NCBI GenBank assembly: GCA_026394195.1
Contig: JAPKYS010000054.1
Location: 84,583-118,992, forward strand
DNA length: 34,410 nucleotides
Source: a bacterium
GTDB lineage: Bacteria; Electryoneota; B3-LCP
Direction of reading: 5' to 3'
Below the pieces are notes generated by a model, which was given only the letters and a program-made list of their open reading frames with translations, made no database searches and was not told where the DNA came from. Below, in pieces: positions 1-7,492 of this stretch (the first letter of the stretch is position 1; the number at the start of each line of letters is the position of its first letter). The position numbers were made by a program, and so were the translations under genes.

Positions 1-350
1 ACATGATCCGGACATGAGGTCAGGCTTATGACCTCAAGATTCGGTATCCTGCCCTGGAAGCACCTGGCCAGCTCTGCAGTTCCATCATTAGAACGGTCGT
101 CAATCACGAGTACCTGGAGTAATTCTTTAGGGTAATCCTGTCGGTTGATATCTTCCAGAAGCGTTCCTAAGTGCCGAGCTTCATCCCGACAGGGTATGAT
201 CACACTGACTGGCGGTTGATGCTCAGCGCGGGTCGGAGTGAACTGCTGGAGCTGCTTCAACCCCCGCCGCACCTGTTCGATGCCGAAGAGGTAAACCAGT
301 CCCGTTGACATTATCAGGAGGCTCCACCAAGGCTCCAGGACCTCAAACAT
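1..350 (-). CDS. Glycosyltransferase family 2, N-terminal part (cut by window edge)
   Basis: The reading frame begins at an ATG at 350 and runs off the window at position 1, so only about 116 residues are visible. It opens with a short hydrophobic anchor (WWSLLIMSTGLVYLFGI). A GT-A nucleotide-sugar-binding start follows: PPVSVIIPCRDEARHLGTLL, then QDYPKELLQVLVIDDRSNDGT. These match the first strand-turn-strand of GT2 enzymes, which transfer sugars from nucleotide-sugar donors. The DXD and catalytic-base motifs lie outside the window. The start overlaps the stop of the upstream flippase-like gene by 8 nt (ATGTTTGA), which indicates translational coupling. It resembles the GT2 two genes upstream (1391-2509), so the pair are probably paralogues acting on the same lipid-linked substrate. 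The family call is firm; the substrate is unknown. Confidence 0.85.
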   Translation of the reverse strand, partial: MFEVLEPWWSLLIMSTGLVYLFGIEQVRRGLKQLQQFTPTRAEHQPPVSVIIPCRDEARHLGTLLEDINRQDYPKELLQVLVIDDRSNDGTAELARCFQGRIPNLEVISLTSCPDH

Positions 351-1371
351 CGGGATTCTCCGGCTGGATGCGCAACCTGAGCAGGATGATTAATCCGATC
401 AGCGCCGGCAGTAGAATATTCATACTGAAAACCATGACGGAACTGTTGAAAGCCACCGCCTTCTGAACGTCAAAGAGTCGGAAAAAGCCTACCGAAGCCG
501 TTTCGCCAACTCCCAGCCCGCCTACCGAAATGGGCAAGGCGGCTTTCACGAACAGAATCGCTGCGGTGGCGCGCAGACTGTCGAAAAGATGGATGCTCTG
601 GAACGAGTGGACCAGCAGGTAGTACTGCAACAGAGCGATTCCGTAATGGGCGAATCCCAGGCAGGATAAAATTACGGATTGCTTTTTACCGATAGGATCG
701 AGTCCGCTTAACAGCACCTTGACTTTGTCTCGATAGGGCAGCATCACGTTGACGGCATAGAGCAGGTCGCGAACCCAGCCGGGCGAGAGAACAATCAGAA
801 TGAAGATCAACCACAGGATCGCAACAAGGATGCAGCAGGATATGAATAGGTAGGTATTTCCGTCAAAAACCAAGCCCGGCAGCAACAACAACCCGAGACT
901 CCCCACTAAAATAATCGGCAGCAGGTTGTAGAACTTGTCAATGAAGGAGACGCCGATCAGTTCCAGCCGAGGTCTGCCGGCAATGAAGAAGGCGCGGCCG
1001 AATTCCCCCAACTGTCCCGGCGTTACGATCCCGAAAGTAAACCCGATCATCAGGGTATTCCAAATCTCCAGAGGTCGGGCGTTAGGCTTGACTCGCCTCA
1101 GCAGGTATCCCCATTTAATGGTCTTGATAGTCAGATTTGGGACGACCAGCAGCAACGCGGCCAGAACCAGCGGGTATCGGGCTCCGTTGAAGGCGCCCAG
1201 GATTTCCCGCGGGTGGATGGTCGCTATCAGCAGACCTAACACCAGCAGAGTCAGAATGATTTTCGACCAGAAGAAGAAACGCGATTTCAGCCCAAAAGCC
1301 GCCAGGGATTGGCGTCCCGTGGTCAGCTCATCGGAAACGGCTGCTGGTTCAGTCGATGATTTTGAGTTCAT
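343..1371 (-). CDS. Flippase-like integral membrane protein (UPF0104 / lysylphosphatidylglycerol synthase TM family)
   Basis: This 342-residue protein is almost entirely hydrophobic, with about eight membrane segments after a short polar N-terminus. The family signature is visible as TPGQLGEFGRAFFIAG (about residues 117-132), followed by a GVSFIDKFYNLLP segment and a late ISVGGLGVGETASVGFF loop. Family members (TIGR00374/UPF0104, including AglD-like and MprF-membrane-domain proteins) are linked to glycolipid or aminoacyl-lipid synthesis and possibly flipping. The gene lies between two GT2 genes, 19 nt downstream of one and overlapping the other by 8 nt, so it is almost certainly co-transcribed with them. 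A role in making or translocating a glycolipid is inferred from this context. The ATG at 1371 is supported by placement just after the upstream stop, although no strong Shine-Dalgarno is visible. Confidence 0.85.
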   Translation of the reverse strand: MNSKSSTEPAAVSDELTTGRQSLAAFGLKSRFFFWSKIILTLLVLGLLIATIHPREILGAFNGARYPLVLAALLLVVPNLTIKTIKWGYLLRRVKPNARPLEIWNTLMIGFTFGIVTPGQLGEFGRAFFIAGRPRLELIGVSFIDKFYNLLPIILVGSLGLLLLPGLVFDGNTYLFISCCILVAILWLIFILIVLSPGWVRDLLYAVNVMLPYRDKVKVLLSGLDPIGKKQSVILSCLGFAHYGIALLQYYLLVHSFQSIHLFDSLRATAAILFVKAALPISVGGLGVGETASVGFFRLFDVQKAVAFNSSVMVFSMNILLPALIGLIILLRLRIQPENPDV

Positions 1372-1390
1372 TCATTCACGCGATCGGGGG

Positions 1391-2509
1391 TCAATTCTTC
1401 CGCCCTCGCCATGATGGCGCAGGCAGTAACGACAGCGGATGGATCAGACTGAATATCAGAGGGAAAAACAAAGCAGCTACCAGCGCCCAGGCAAAATAAC
1501 CGGAAGCCTCCAGGCGTTTACTCCCTTTTATGAAAACTAACAGCAATGCTGCCGACAATAGCGCCCAACCAATCAGAAAAAGATAACCCGAATAGACTCC
1601 GGATAGCTTCACCACTGCAAGCAGTACCGTCAAAAAAGAGCCTATGTAGATCATGGCTGCCAGAGCAATCCAGTGAATTTCATATTTCCTGCCCGCAGAC
1701 AGATGCCGCCGCTTTCTCGCCAGGTATGCTCCACAACCAATTGGGCCTCTGGTTTCCACCGCCAGTTGCGGATCGCAGCAGAAACATAGCTTCTTCCCGC
1801 CCCGATGGAACCTCTGCAACAGCAGATCGTCGTCTCCGGAAAGAGATTTGCTCCCGCGATCGTATCCCCCCACCGCGAAGAAATCAGCCCGCCTGTACAC
1901 CAGGTTGGCTCCAAAGCAGCTCAGCGCCCCTCCCGCTCCGATGACCGCCGCATTCAATATGGCATTGATTAAACCTTCAAACGCGGCGAGGTTTCCCCAG
2001 AAGCCATCTGTTTGCTTAAACCGAATCAGCCCGCACACGGCTGTGGTTTTTTCGCCGAAGCAAGAGATCATCCCGGAAATCCAGTTTCGGGGCGTCAAGC
2101 AATCTGCGTCCGTGGTGAAAATGATCTCCCCCGAACTGATCTTCAACCCCGCCAGTAGCGCCCGTTTTTTAGGTCCCACCAACCGCTGAGCGTCGTTGTC
2201 CAGATGCAGCAGGAAAAAGCGGTTGTCCTTTTTAACCCATTCTTGGGCGATGGCTGCCGTTGCATCGTTGGAATCATCATCGATGATGATGAACTCGCTG
2301 AGTTCTTCGGGATAATCTTGATCGGCAAGACTCTGCAGACAGCTCGCCAAACCTTCGGCTTCGTTGCGTGCCGCGATCAACACCGATATTTTTTTATCGC
2401 CAGGCTCCCGACGAATATTTTTTCGCCGCAAGCCCCAGTAGAGCGCCACGCAAAAACCGATCGTTCCCGCGATACAAACCAGTTGCAGAGTCTCAGTTAT
2501 TCCCCACAC
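1391..2509 (-). CDS. Membrane-bound glycosyltransferase family 2
   Basis: This 372-residue GT2 enzyme has an N-terminal membrane anchor (about residues 8-27) and a GT-A domain of about residues 40-280. About three membrane helices close the C-terminus. Visible motifs are SVLIAARNEAEG (42-53), IIIDDDSNDAT (74-84), the metal-binding DAD (134-136), and GDDDLLLQRF (225-234) as the catalytic-base region. A basic RKRRH segment near 265 sits where processive enzymes carry QxxRW, but that motif is not conserved, so the enzyme may be non-processive. The start is GTG at 2509; an in-frame stop lies shortly upstream and no ATG intervenes. It is first in a three-gene minus-strand cluster (GT2, flippase-like protein, GT2) that fits glycolipid or polysaccharide assembly at the inner membrane. 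The sugar is unknown. Confidence 0.9.
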   Translation of the reverse strand: MWGITETLQLVCIAGTIGFCVALYWGLRRKNIRREPGDKKISVLIAARNEAEGLASCLQSLADQDYPEELSEFIIIDDDSNDATAAIAQEWVKKDNRFFLLHLDNDAQRLVGPKKRALLAGLKISSGEIIFTTDADCLTPRNWISGMISCFGEKTTAVCGLIRFKQTDGFWGNLAAFEGLINAILNAAVIGAGGALSCFGANLVYRRADFFAVGGYDRGSKSLSGDDDLLLQRFHRGGKKLCFCCDPQLAVETRGPIGCGAYLARKRRHLSAGRKYEIHWIALAAMIYIGSFLTVLLAVVKLSGVYSGYLFLIGWALLSAALLLVFIKGSKRLEASGYFAWALVAALFFPLIFSLIHPLSLLPAPSWRGRKN

Positions 2510-2537
2510 AAGGTTACCATTGGATGGTTAGAATTTA

Positions 2538-2566
2538 AATATAGCCAAAATCATCCGAAGAAGCAA
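2538..2566 (-). promoter_or_regulatory. Candidate sigma70-type promoter for the GT2/flippase cluster
   Basis: On the minus strand TTGCTT (2561-2566) is followed after exactly 17 nt by TATATT (2538-2543). The -35 matches only three of six consensus positions and the -10 five of six. The expected start of transcription, near 2531, would give a leader of about 22 nt before the GTG at 2509. The spacing and position are good, the -35 is weak. Confidence 0.4.
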
Positions 2567-2734
2567 GCTCAAAGTAGCACAACTGGAAAACGTTTTTAAT
2601 CAATTGCGCCATCTCCCAATTTCAAAAAGGCTGAATCCTTTGGGTCGTTGCTTAGTACAAAGTAGGAAGGGATAAACATAATATTGTCTTAACTTCGTTT
2701 CGCCCCGGTGCTCACTGGTACTGATGAGATCAAA

Positions 2735-3700
2735 ATGGGGCGATTCCGTAACGGGAGCGTAACGAACTTTAAAAGACTAAAATTGCACCATCAACCCCGA
2801 ATACTGTTGATCTTCATCGATGGCTTGGGTGTAGGCCTCGACGATCCGCAGCGAAATCCATTGGCACGGCACCCGGATCTCTGGCCGGTACAAGGGCGCT
2901 CGCCCCGTCGACCGGGCTTGTACTATAGCGCCCTCGATGCCTGTCTGGGGGTCGAGGGTCTGCCTCAAAGCGCCACAGGCCAGACTGCGCTGCTCACCGG
3001 GATCAATGCGCCGAAGCTACTTGGCTATCATCTACAGGGGTTTCCATCAAAGAGACTGATTGAAATTTTACAGCAACACAGCATTTTCGTCCAGTTGCAG
3101 CGATGCGGAGCCGCAGCGACTTTCGCCAATGCATACCGGCAGCCTGAGGATATTCTCCCCACCAGCCGCCTCTCCGTGACCAGTCACGCGCTCAGAGCCT
3201 GTGGACAACCCTTCCGTTCTGTGCATCAGATCGAAAGAGGGGAAGCACTATATCACGATTTCACCAACCGGCAGTTGATCGCCAGAGGTTTCGACGTCCC
3301 AATCTTCACTCCACAACGAGCCGCCGAATCTCTCATTAACGTTGCAAGGGTGCACCGCTTTACTTTGTACGAACATTTCCTGACCGACATATTGGGACAC
3401 CGAGGAGATGAAGCTGCCATCATTGAGCACATCGACTGCCTGAGCGATTTTATACGAACAGTCCTCAATGGAGCGGAAAGGGAGGGGCTTACGGTGGTCA
3501 TCACCTCGGATCATGGGAACATCGAGGATGGGGCTGTTCGCACTCACACCCGCAACCGGGTGCCGCTCCTTTATACTCAACCTTCCGGCTCGCAGATCGA
3601 GGATTTGCCGGAAACCATTACAGAAGTCACCTGTTGGATACTAAAACAGTTGGACTGCGTCTGCCTGAATGAAACCATCCCGGAAATTCTATCCGTCTGA
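2735..3700 (+). CDS. Alkaline phosphatase / phosphoglycerate-mutase superfamily metalloenzyme
   Basis: This protein of about 321 residues has the metal-site pattern of the superfamily that includes cofactor-independent phosphoglycerate mutase, phosphopentomutase and alkaline phosphatase. ILLIFIDGLGVG supplies the first metal Asp. SATGQTALLTG supplies the likely Ser/Thr nucleophile. EHFLTDILGHRG gives a D...H pair and VITSDHGNIED the late DH pair, and a THTRNRVPLL segment closes the site. It is much shorter than iPGM (about 510 residues) and lacks its inserted domain, so glycolysis is unlikely and the substrate is unknown. The ATG at 2735 is preferred. An in-frame GTG at 2708 would add nine residues, but neither start has a clear Shine-Dalgarno. 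The 3' end overlaps the next gene by 32 nt in another frame, which suggests coupled expression with that membrane protein. Confidence 0.75.
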   Translation: MGRFRNGSVTNFKRLKLHHQPRILLIFIDGLGVGLDDPQRNPLARHPDLWPVQGRSPRRPGLYYSALDACLGVEGLPQSATGQTALLTGINAPKLLGYHLQGFPSKRLIEILQQHSIFVQLQRCGAAATFANAYRQPEDILPTSRLSVTSHALRACGQPFRSVHQIERGEALYHDFTNRQLIARGFDVPIFTPQRAAESLINVARVHRFTLYEHFLTDILGHRGDEAAIIEHIDCLSDFIRTVLNGAEREGLTVVITSDHGNIEDGAVRTHTRNRVPLLYTQPSGSQIEDLPETITEVTCWILKQLDCVCLNETIPEILSV

Positions 3701-5630
3701 TCTCTGGCTGGTAGGCGGTATCGCCCTGCTGGTGCGGATTATCTACGTCTCTCAGTTGGCGGCGACTCCGTTCTTTCAGGCGCCCATCATCGATGCGGAG
3801 TACCATGACGCCTGGGCGCGAGAGATTCTCCGACTGGGTATCGGTCACGAACAGACCTTCTTTCGCGCGCCCCTGTACCCCTATTTTCTGGCATTAGTTT
3901 ACAGCCTTACTCACGGCAGCTTTTTCGCGGCGCGCCTCGCTCAGGCGCTGTTGGGAACCAGCACTGCGCTGCTTACCTATCTGTTAGCGCTTCAACTCAA
4001 CCCTCGCCGGGGCATCGCGTTGATTGCAGGTCTGGGAACGGCACTTTACGGGATGCTGGTCTTCTACGATGGTGAGCTGCTGGTGGAAACGCTCTTCATC
4101 CCGCTGTTGCTGTCAGCCTGCCTCATCTACTCCCTCGCTCGCCAATCAAAATATTCCTTCTACCTCGTCCTGGCGGGTTTATTTCTTGGGTTGGCTGCCA
4201 TTACTCGCGCCAGCGCGCTGATTCTGGTACCGATCTTCATCCTCGATTTGTTTTGGCCTAAATTGAAAAAGGGGGATCTGCCACGCAGCGCTATCAAATC
4301 ATTTATTTTCCTGACCGGCTGTTTTCTGCCCATCATTCCAGTCACCTATCACAATGTGCACACGGGCGGTGACTTTGTGCTCATCGCCAGCCAGGGTGGG
4401 ATCAATTTCTACATCGGCAATAACGCCTCTGCAGACGGTGTGCACGCCAATCTGCCCGGAGTAGGATCCAATTGGGACGTACCGGGAGCGTCTGCGCTGG
4501 CTTTCGAGGCGAAGGGAAAGGTGTTGAAATCATCTGAAGTCAGCGATTATTACTATCAAAAGGGCTGGCAGTTCGTTTTCGAGCAGCCTTCCGCCTGGGC
4601 GAAATTGATGCTTAAAAAACTATGCGCCTTCTGGAACAAGCTGGAAATCAGCAACAACCGGGATCTCTATTTTTTCCGCTATGAAACCAGCATCATGCCG
4701 CTGCTGCGGCTGTTGGGGTTCTGGATCGTCGCTCCATTGGGGCTTTTGGGCATGTTGATCGGTTGGCAAAGTAAGTTGCTGCCAGGCTGGTTTCTGAGCG
4801 TCGTTCCGGTCTATATGGCAGGTGTGATTTTTTATTTTGTAACGGCGCGTTTTCGGGTGGTCATCGTCCCCTTCATGCTGATTTTCGCCGGATTGGCTAT
4901 CTATGAACTGCTGGAAAAACGCCAGCCATTTCTTCAAAAGGAGCGGTTGATCAATTTGGGAGTTCTGTTGCTGTTCGGGTTCTTCGTGAACACCAACCCC
5001 TGGGGCTTCAGCAGGGAAAATTCGGCGCATTCATATTTCAGCCTGGGTAACGCCTATCTGAAATCAGGGAATTACCCCAAAGCCTTCGAAGAGTACCACG
5101 CTGCGTTGCAAGCGGATTCCACTTTCCCCCAGGTCCATCTCAACCTGGGCGTATTGGCTTACCAGCAGGGAAATCTGGAAGGAGCCGCGGAAGAATATGA
5201 ACGTGAGCTGGGCTTGTACCCCAACGATGCTCGTGCCACGAACAATCTTGGGGTTATCAGGTTTGAGCAGGGGAAACTGGAAGAGGCACGAGGTTTATAC
5301 GAAAAAGCCGCTGATCTAAAACCCTATTACCAGGATGCCATCGTCAATCTGGCAGGCTGCTACTTCAAAATGGGATTGCAGAAAGCCACTGGAGGCGACA
5401 CCCGGACAGCCGCGGAGGATTTCGGGCTGGCATGCCGTCTGGATGATTCCAAGGCTTTGTATCACTACAATTACGCGCTGGCTCTCGGCAGATTGGGACA
5501 ACTTCAAACGGCAATCAATCACTTGAAGAAGGCGATAATCATCCTGCCGGATTTTGAGGAAGCGCTGCATCTGTTGAAAGAGATGCAGACAGCCGCGTCA
5601 GGGGATACCACCAAGCTGCCGCAGGAGTGA
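3669..5630 (+). CDS. GT-C-type membrane glycosyltransferase-like protein with C-terminal TPR repeats
   Basis: This protein has 653 residues. The first 440 or so contain about ten membrane segments. After the first segment comes a periplasmic loop, APIIDAEYHDAWAREI (about residues 38-53), then FFRAPLYPYFLALVY; this resembles the acidic first-loop site and RAPLYP motif of ArnT/PMT-like GT-C enzymes using polyprenyl-phosphate sugars. Residues about 452-645 form five TPR-like units (for example YFSLGNAYLKSGNYPKAFEEYHAALQ cut at its helices), which should lie outside the membrane and bind protein partners. The start overlaps the metalloenzyme gene by 32 nt. The 3' end overlaps the convergent gene on the other strand by 33 nt. 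Glycosyl transfer is inferred from fold and loop motifs; the acceptor is unknown. It could be a GT-C-related scaffold rather than an active enzyme. Confidence 0.75.
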   Translation: MKPSRKFYPSDLWLVGGIALLVRIIYVSQLAATPFFQAPIIDAEYHDAWAREILRLGIGHEQTFFRAPLYPYFLALVYSLTHGSFFAARLAQALLGTSTALLTYLLALQLNPRRGIALIAGLGTALYGMLVFYDGELLVETLFIPLLLSACLIYSLARQSKYSFYLVLAGLFLGLAAITRASALILVPIFILDLFWPKLKKGDLPRSAIKSFIFLTGCFLPIIPVTYHNVHTGGDFVLIASQGGINFYIGNNASADGVHANLPGVGSNWDVPGASALAFEAKGKVLKSSEVSDYYYQKGWQFVFEQPSAWAKLMLKKLCAFWNKLEISNNRDLYFFRYETSIMPLLRLLGFWIVAPLGLLGMLIGWQSKLLPGWFLSVVPVYMAGVIFYFVTARFRVVIVPFMLIFAGLAIYELLEKRQPFLQKERLINLGVLLLFGFFVNTNPWGFSRENSAHSYFSLGNAYLKSGNYPKAFEEYHAALQADSTFPQVHLNLGVLAYQQGNLEGAAEEYERELGLYPNDARATNNLGVIRFEQGKLEEARGLYEKAADLKPYYQDAIVNLAGCYFKMGLQKATGGDTRTAAEDFGLACRLDDSKALYHYNYALALGRLGQLQTAINHLKKAIIILPDFEEALHLLKEMQTAASGDTTKLPQE

Positions 5631-7469
5631 TCCTGCGGCGTTGTGCTGGGGATTTAAGCTCAGCGCTGCTCGAAGCTCCGACGTCGCTGCAACTGTATCG
5701 CCCATCTTCCCAAGGCAAACTGCCAAATCGTAATGCAGATCGGGATTGCGCGGTGTGACCAGTAGCGCTTTGCGAAAAAAATCTGCGCCTGCCGACAATT
5801 GACCTGCTTCCGTACGACGGCGAGCCGCATGCCAGTAGAGTTCCGCCCAACGTTTATCCTCTCGACCGTTCAGCCTGAACTCTAAATATTCGCCCACCCA
5901 ACCCGCTCCGCCTTCCAAAGCGCGTGTAGATTGAATCGAAACCGGCAATGTTGCCGGATCGATTTGCCCGGAACTGTGCAGCCAACCCAATGAATCCAAA
6001 ATATTCTGATCTTCAAAGCCGATCAATAGCTCCTCAATATCGCCTAATCCCTTCACCCAGAGCAGGGTTTTATCCTTCCAGAGTGGCTCCAGGTCTGCTC
6101 CTTCATGCCAGCGTTCGGTGATGATGATCCGCGCCTTTCCCTTTCTGATCAGTTGATCAAGTTGAGCACAGGCGCTGCCGCGCTCGTGAAGAACGGCAAG
6201 CGAAAGGCTGCCGTAGAGAATAGCAGATAGAGCGGTAAGGACGATAAGCAACCGGGCACTCTTACGCGGCATTCGTCTCAGGTTGAGCGCTGCTACAAAA
6301 ACCAGGGGGGTCAACGCCACGAAAAGAAATCTGGGTCCCCAGTGCATCCCGGGGTGTTTCATTCCGATCAAATAGGTCAGAAGGATCGAACCAAATCCCA
6401 GCATCAGGAACCGGCGCTCGACGACGCTGCGCGGTCTTGTGATCGTCAGACCTATCCAGGGAAATGCGAAAAAGAGCCCTTGAGTGAAGGCGGTCATCTT
6501 AAATACGGTCCCTCGGAGCAGGAGAGGAAACAACATGCTGACGATAGCCAACGAGGGCAACCCAATGGCAAAGCCAGGGATCTTCTTGAATAATAATCCT
6601 AAAACCGCCGCGATTAAAAGACCGGCGGCAAAGTAAGCCGGCGGCAACGGCGAACTGAACACCAGTCCCGGGATGGAAGCCAGAGAAAAACCTGTTCCAT
6701 CGTTCGCCAGGTTGAGGTTGACGCTGATCTGAGGACTGAACCAACGCCCCGCAAAAACACGTTCCAGCAAAGCAGCCGACGCAAGTGATGCCGCCATACC
6801 GCTGGTCAATCGCAATATAATCTTCCACTTTTTCCCTGGCCGGGGAAAGGTGAGCAGCCAGATCAGGGGATAGAGCAGCGCTGCTTCGAGTCGCAGTGAG
6901 ATTGCAGCGCCGAAGGCGACGCCAGTCAAGACGGTTTTCCGGTCAAGGTCATCTTGTCGAAGCAGCCAATTGAACAGCGGCATCAAGAATATCAGCGCCA
7001 GAACGTGTTCCCAATAGGTAAATCCGTAGAAGACCAGCGTCGCAGCGAGAATGAGTACGCCCCATTGAGCGATCAATCGATGCATAGTCAGTTCAAGCAG
7101 ACTCCGGTAAGCAAGCCACAGGAAAAGTGTAAATGCGAGCGCCGGCAGCAGATAGAAACTAAATTCTCCGCACAGTAAGTAGAGTATTCCGCCTAAAAGC
7201 GGCCAGAGAGCGGGGAAAATACCGCAGTAAGCTGCGCCGGTGGGAGAGACAAAGGGGTATGGAATCGGAAAGAATTGAGCAGAAAGAGCGCGGGGCGATT
7301 GGAGGGGTAATTGCAGAGTCAGGCTGGGAGATGATGCGAAGCCTTCAGCCATCAATCTCTTCACTCCGTCATCCACCCCCCAGGGATATCCAACGCTGAA
7401 GCGATAAGCCGAAAACGCTGCCAGCAGAGCGGTCAGACAGCAAATAAAAAGAGGCCGGATGATACGCAT
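5598..7469 (-). CDS. Polytopic membrane protein with C-terminal TPR tail (GT-C-like, function uncertain)
   Basis: Starting from the ATG at 7469 this is a 623-residue protein. A signal-anchor helix is followed by a loop, YPWGVDDGVKRLMAEGF, whose acidic pair resembles the first periplasmic loop of GT-C enzymes. About ten more membrane segments reach to about residue 430, then a soluble region, and the last 75 residues or so form about two TPR units (ELYWHAARRRTEAGQL and later HYDLAVCLGKMGDTVAATS). A TTG at 7535 would extend the N-terminus into the previous gene, but ATG 7469 is preferred: it has GAGG upstream and places the first helix at the N-terminus. That start codon lies inside the terminator hairpin of the upstream operon. 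The gene converges with another membrane/TPR protein with the same overall plan, so they are probably distant paralogues. Enzymatic activity is inferred only. Confidence 0.7.
   Translation of the reverse strand: MRIIRPLFICCLTALLAAFSAYRFSVGYPWGVDDGVKRLMAEGFASSPSLTLQLPLQSPRALSAQFFPIPYPFVSPTGAAYCGIFPALWPLLGGILYLLCGEFSFYLLPALAFTLFLWLAYRSLLELTMHRLIAQWGVLILAATLVFYGFTYWEHVLALIFLMPLFNWLLRQDDLDRKTVLTGVAFGAAISLRLEAALLYPLIWLLTFPRPGKKWKIILRLTSGMAASLASAALLERVFAGRWFSPQISVNLNLANDGTGFSLASIPGLVFSSPLPPAYFAAGLLIAAVLGLLFKKIPGFAIGLPSLAIVSMLFPLLLRGTVFKMTAFTQGLFFAFPWIGLTITRPRSVVERRFLMLGFGSILLTYLIGMKHPGMHWGPRFLFVALTPLVFVAALNLRRMPRKSARLLIVLTALSAILYGSLSLAVLHERGSACAQLDQLIRKGKARIIITERWHEGADLEPLWKDKTLLWVKGLGDIEELLIGFEDQNILDSLGWLHSSGQIDPATLPVSIQSTRALEGGAGWVGEYLEFRLNGREDKRWAELYWHAARRRTEAGQLSAGADFFRKALLVTPRNPDLHYDLAVCLGKMGDTVAATSELRAALSLNPQHNAAGSLLRQLGGIP
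5618..5639. terminator. Hairpin at the convergent 3' ends (possible bidirectional terminator)
   Basis: GCCGCAGGA (5618-5626) and TCCTGCGGC (5631-5639) form a perfect 9-bp stem with a 4-nt GTGA loop. It covers the stop codon of the plus-strand gene and lies inside the last codons of the minus-strand gene. Neither strand has a T-tract after it, so it is not a classical intrinsic terminator. It may instead block read-through of converging polymerases. Confidence 0.4.
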
Positions 7470-7477
7470 CCGGCCTC
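7451..7477 (-). terminator. Strong intrinsic terminator of the surface-protein operon
   Basis: On the minus strand GAGGCCGGATG, a 5-nt loop and CATCCGGCCTC form a perfect 11-bp GC-rich stem, immediately followed by TTTTTATTTG. It begins 15 nt after the stop codon of the large lipoprotein gene (7493). This is a textbook Rho-independent terminator. It also contains the likely Shine-Dalgarno and start codon (7469) of the next minus-strand gene. Confidence 0.9.
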
Positions 7478-7492
7478 GTGGTTTCGGAGAAT

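Noticed and set aside
2708..3700. Cofactor-independent phosphoglycerate mutase
   Set aside because: The protein is about 320 residues instead of 510 and lacks the inserted phosphotransferase domain; only the superfamily can be supported.
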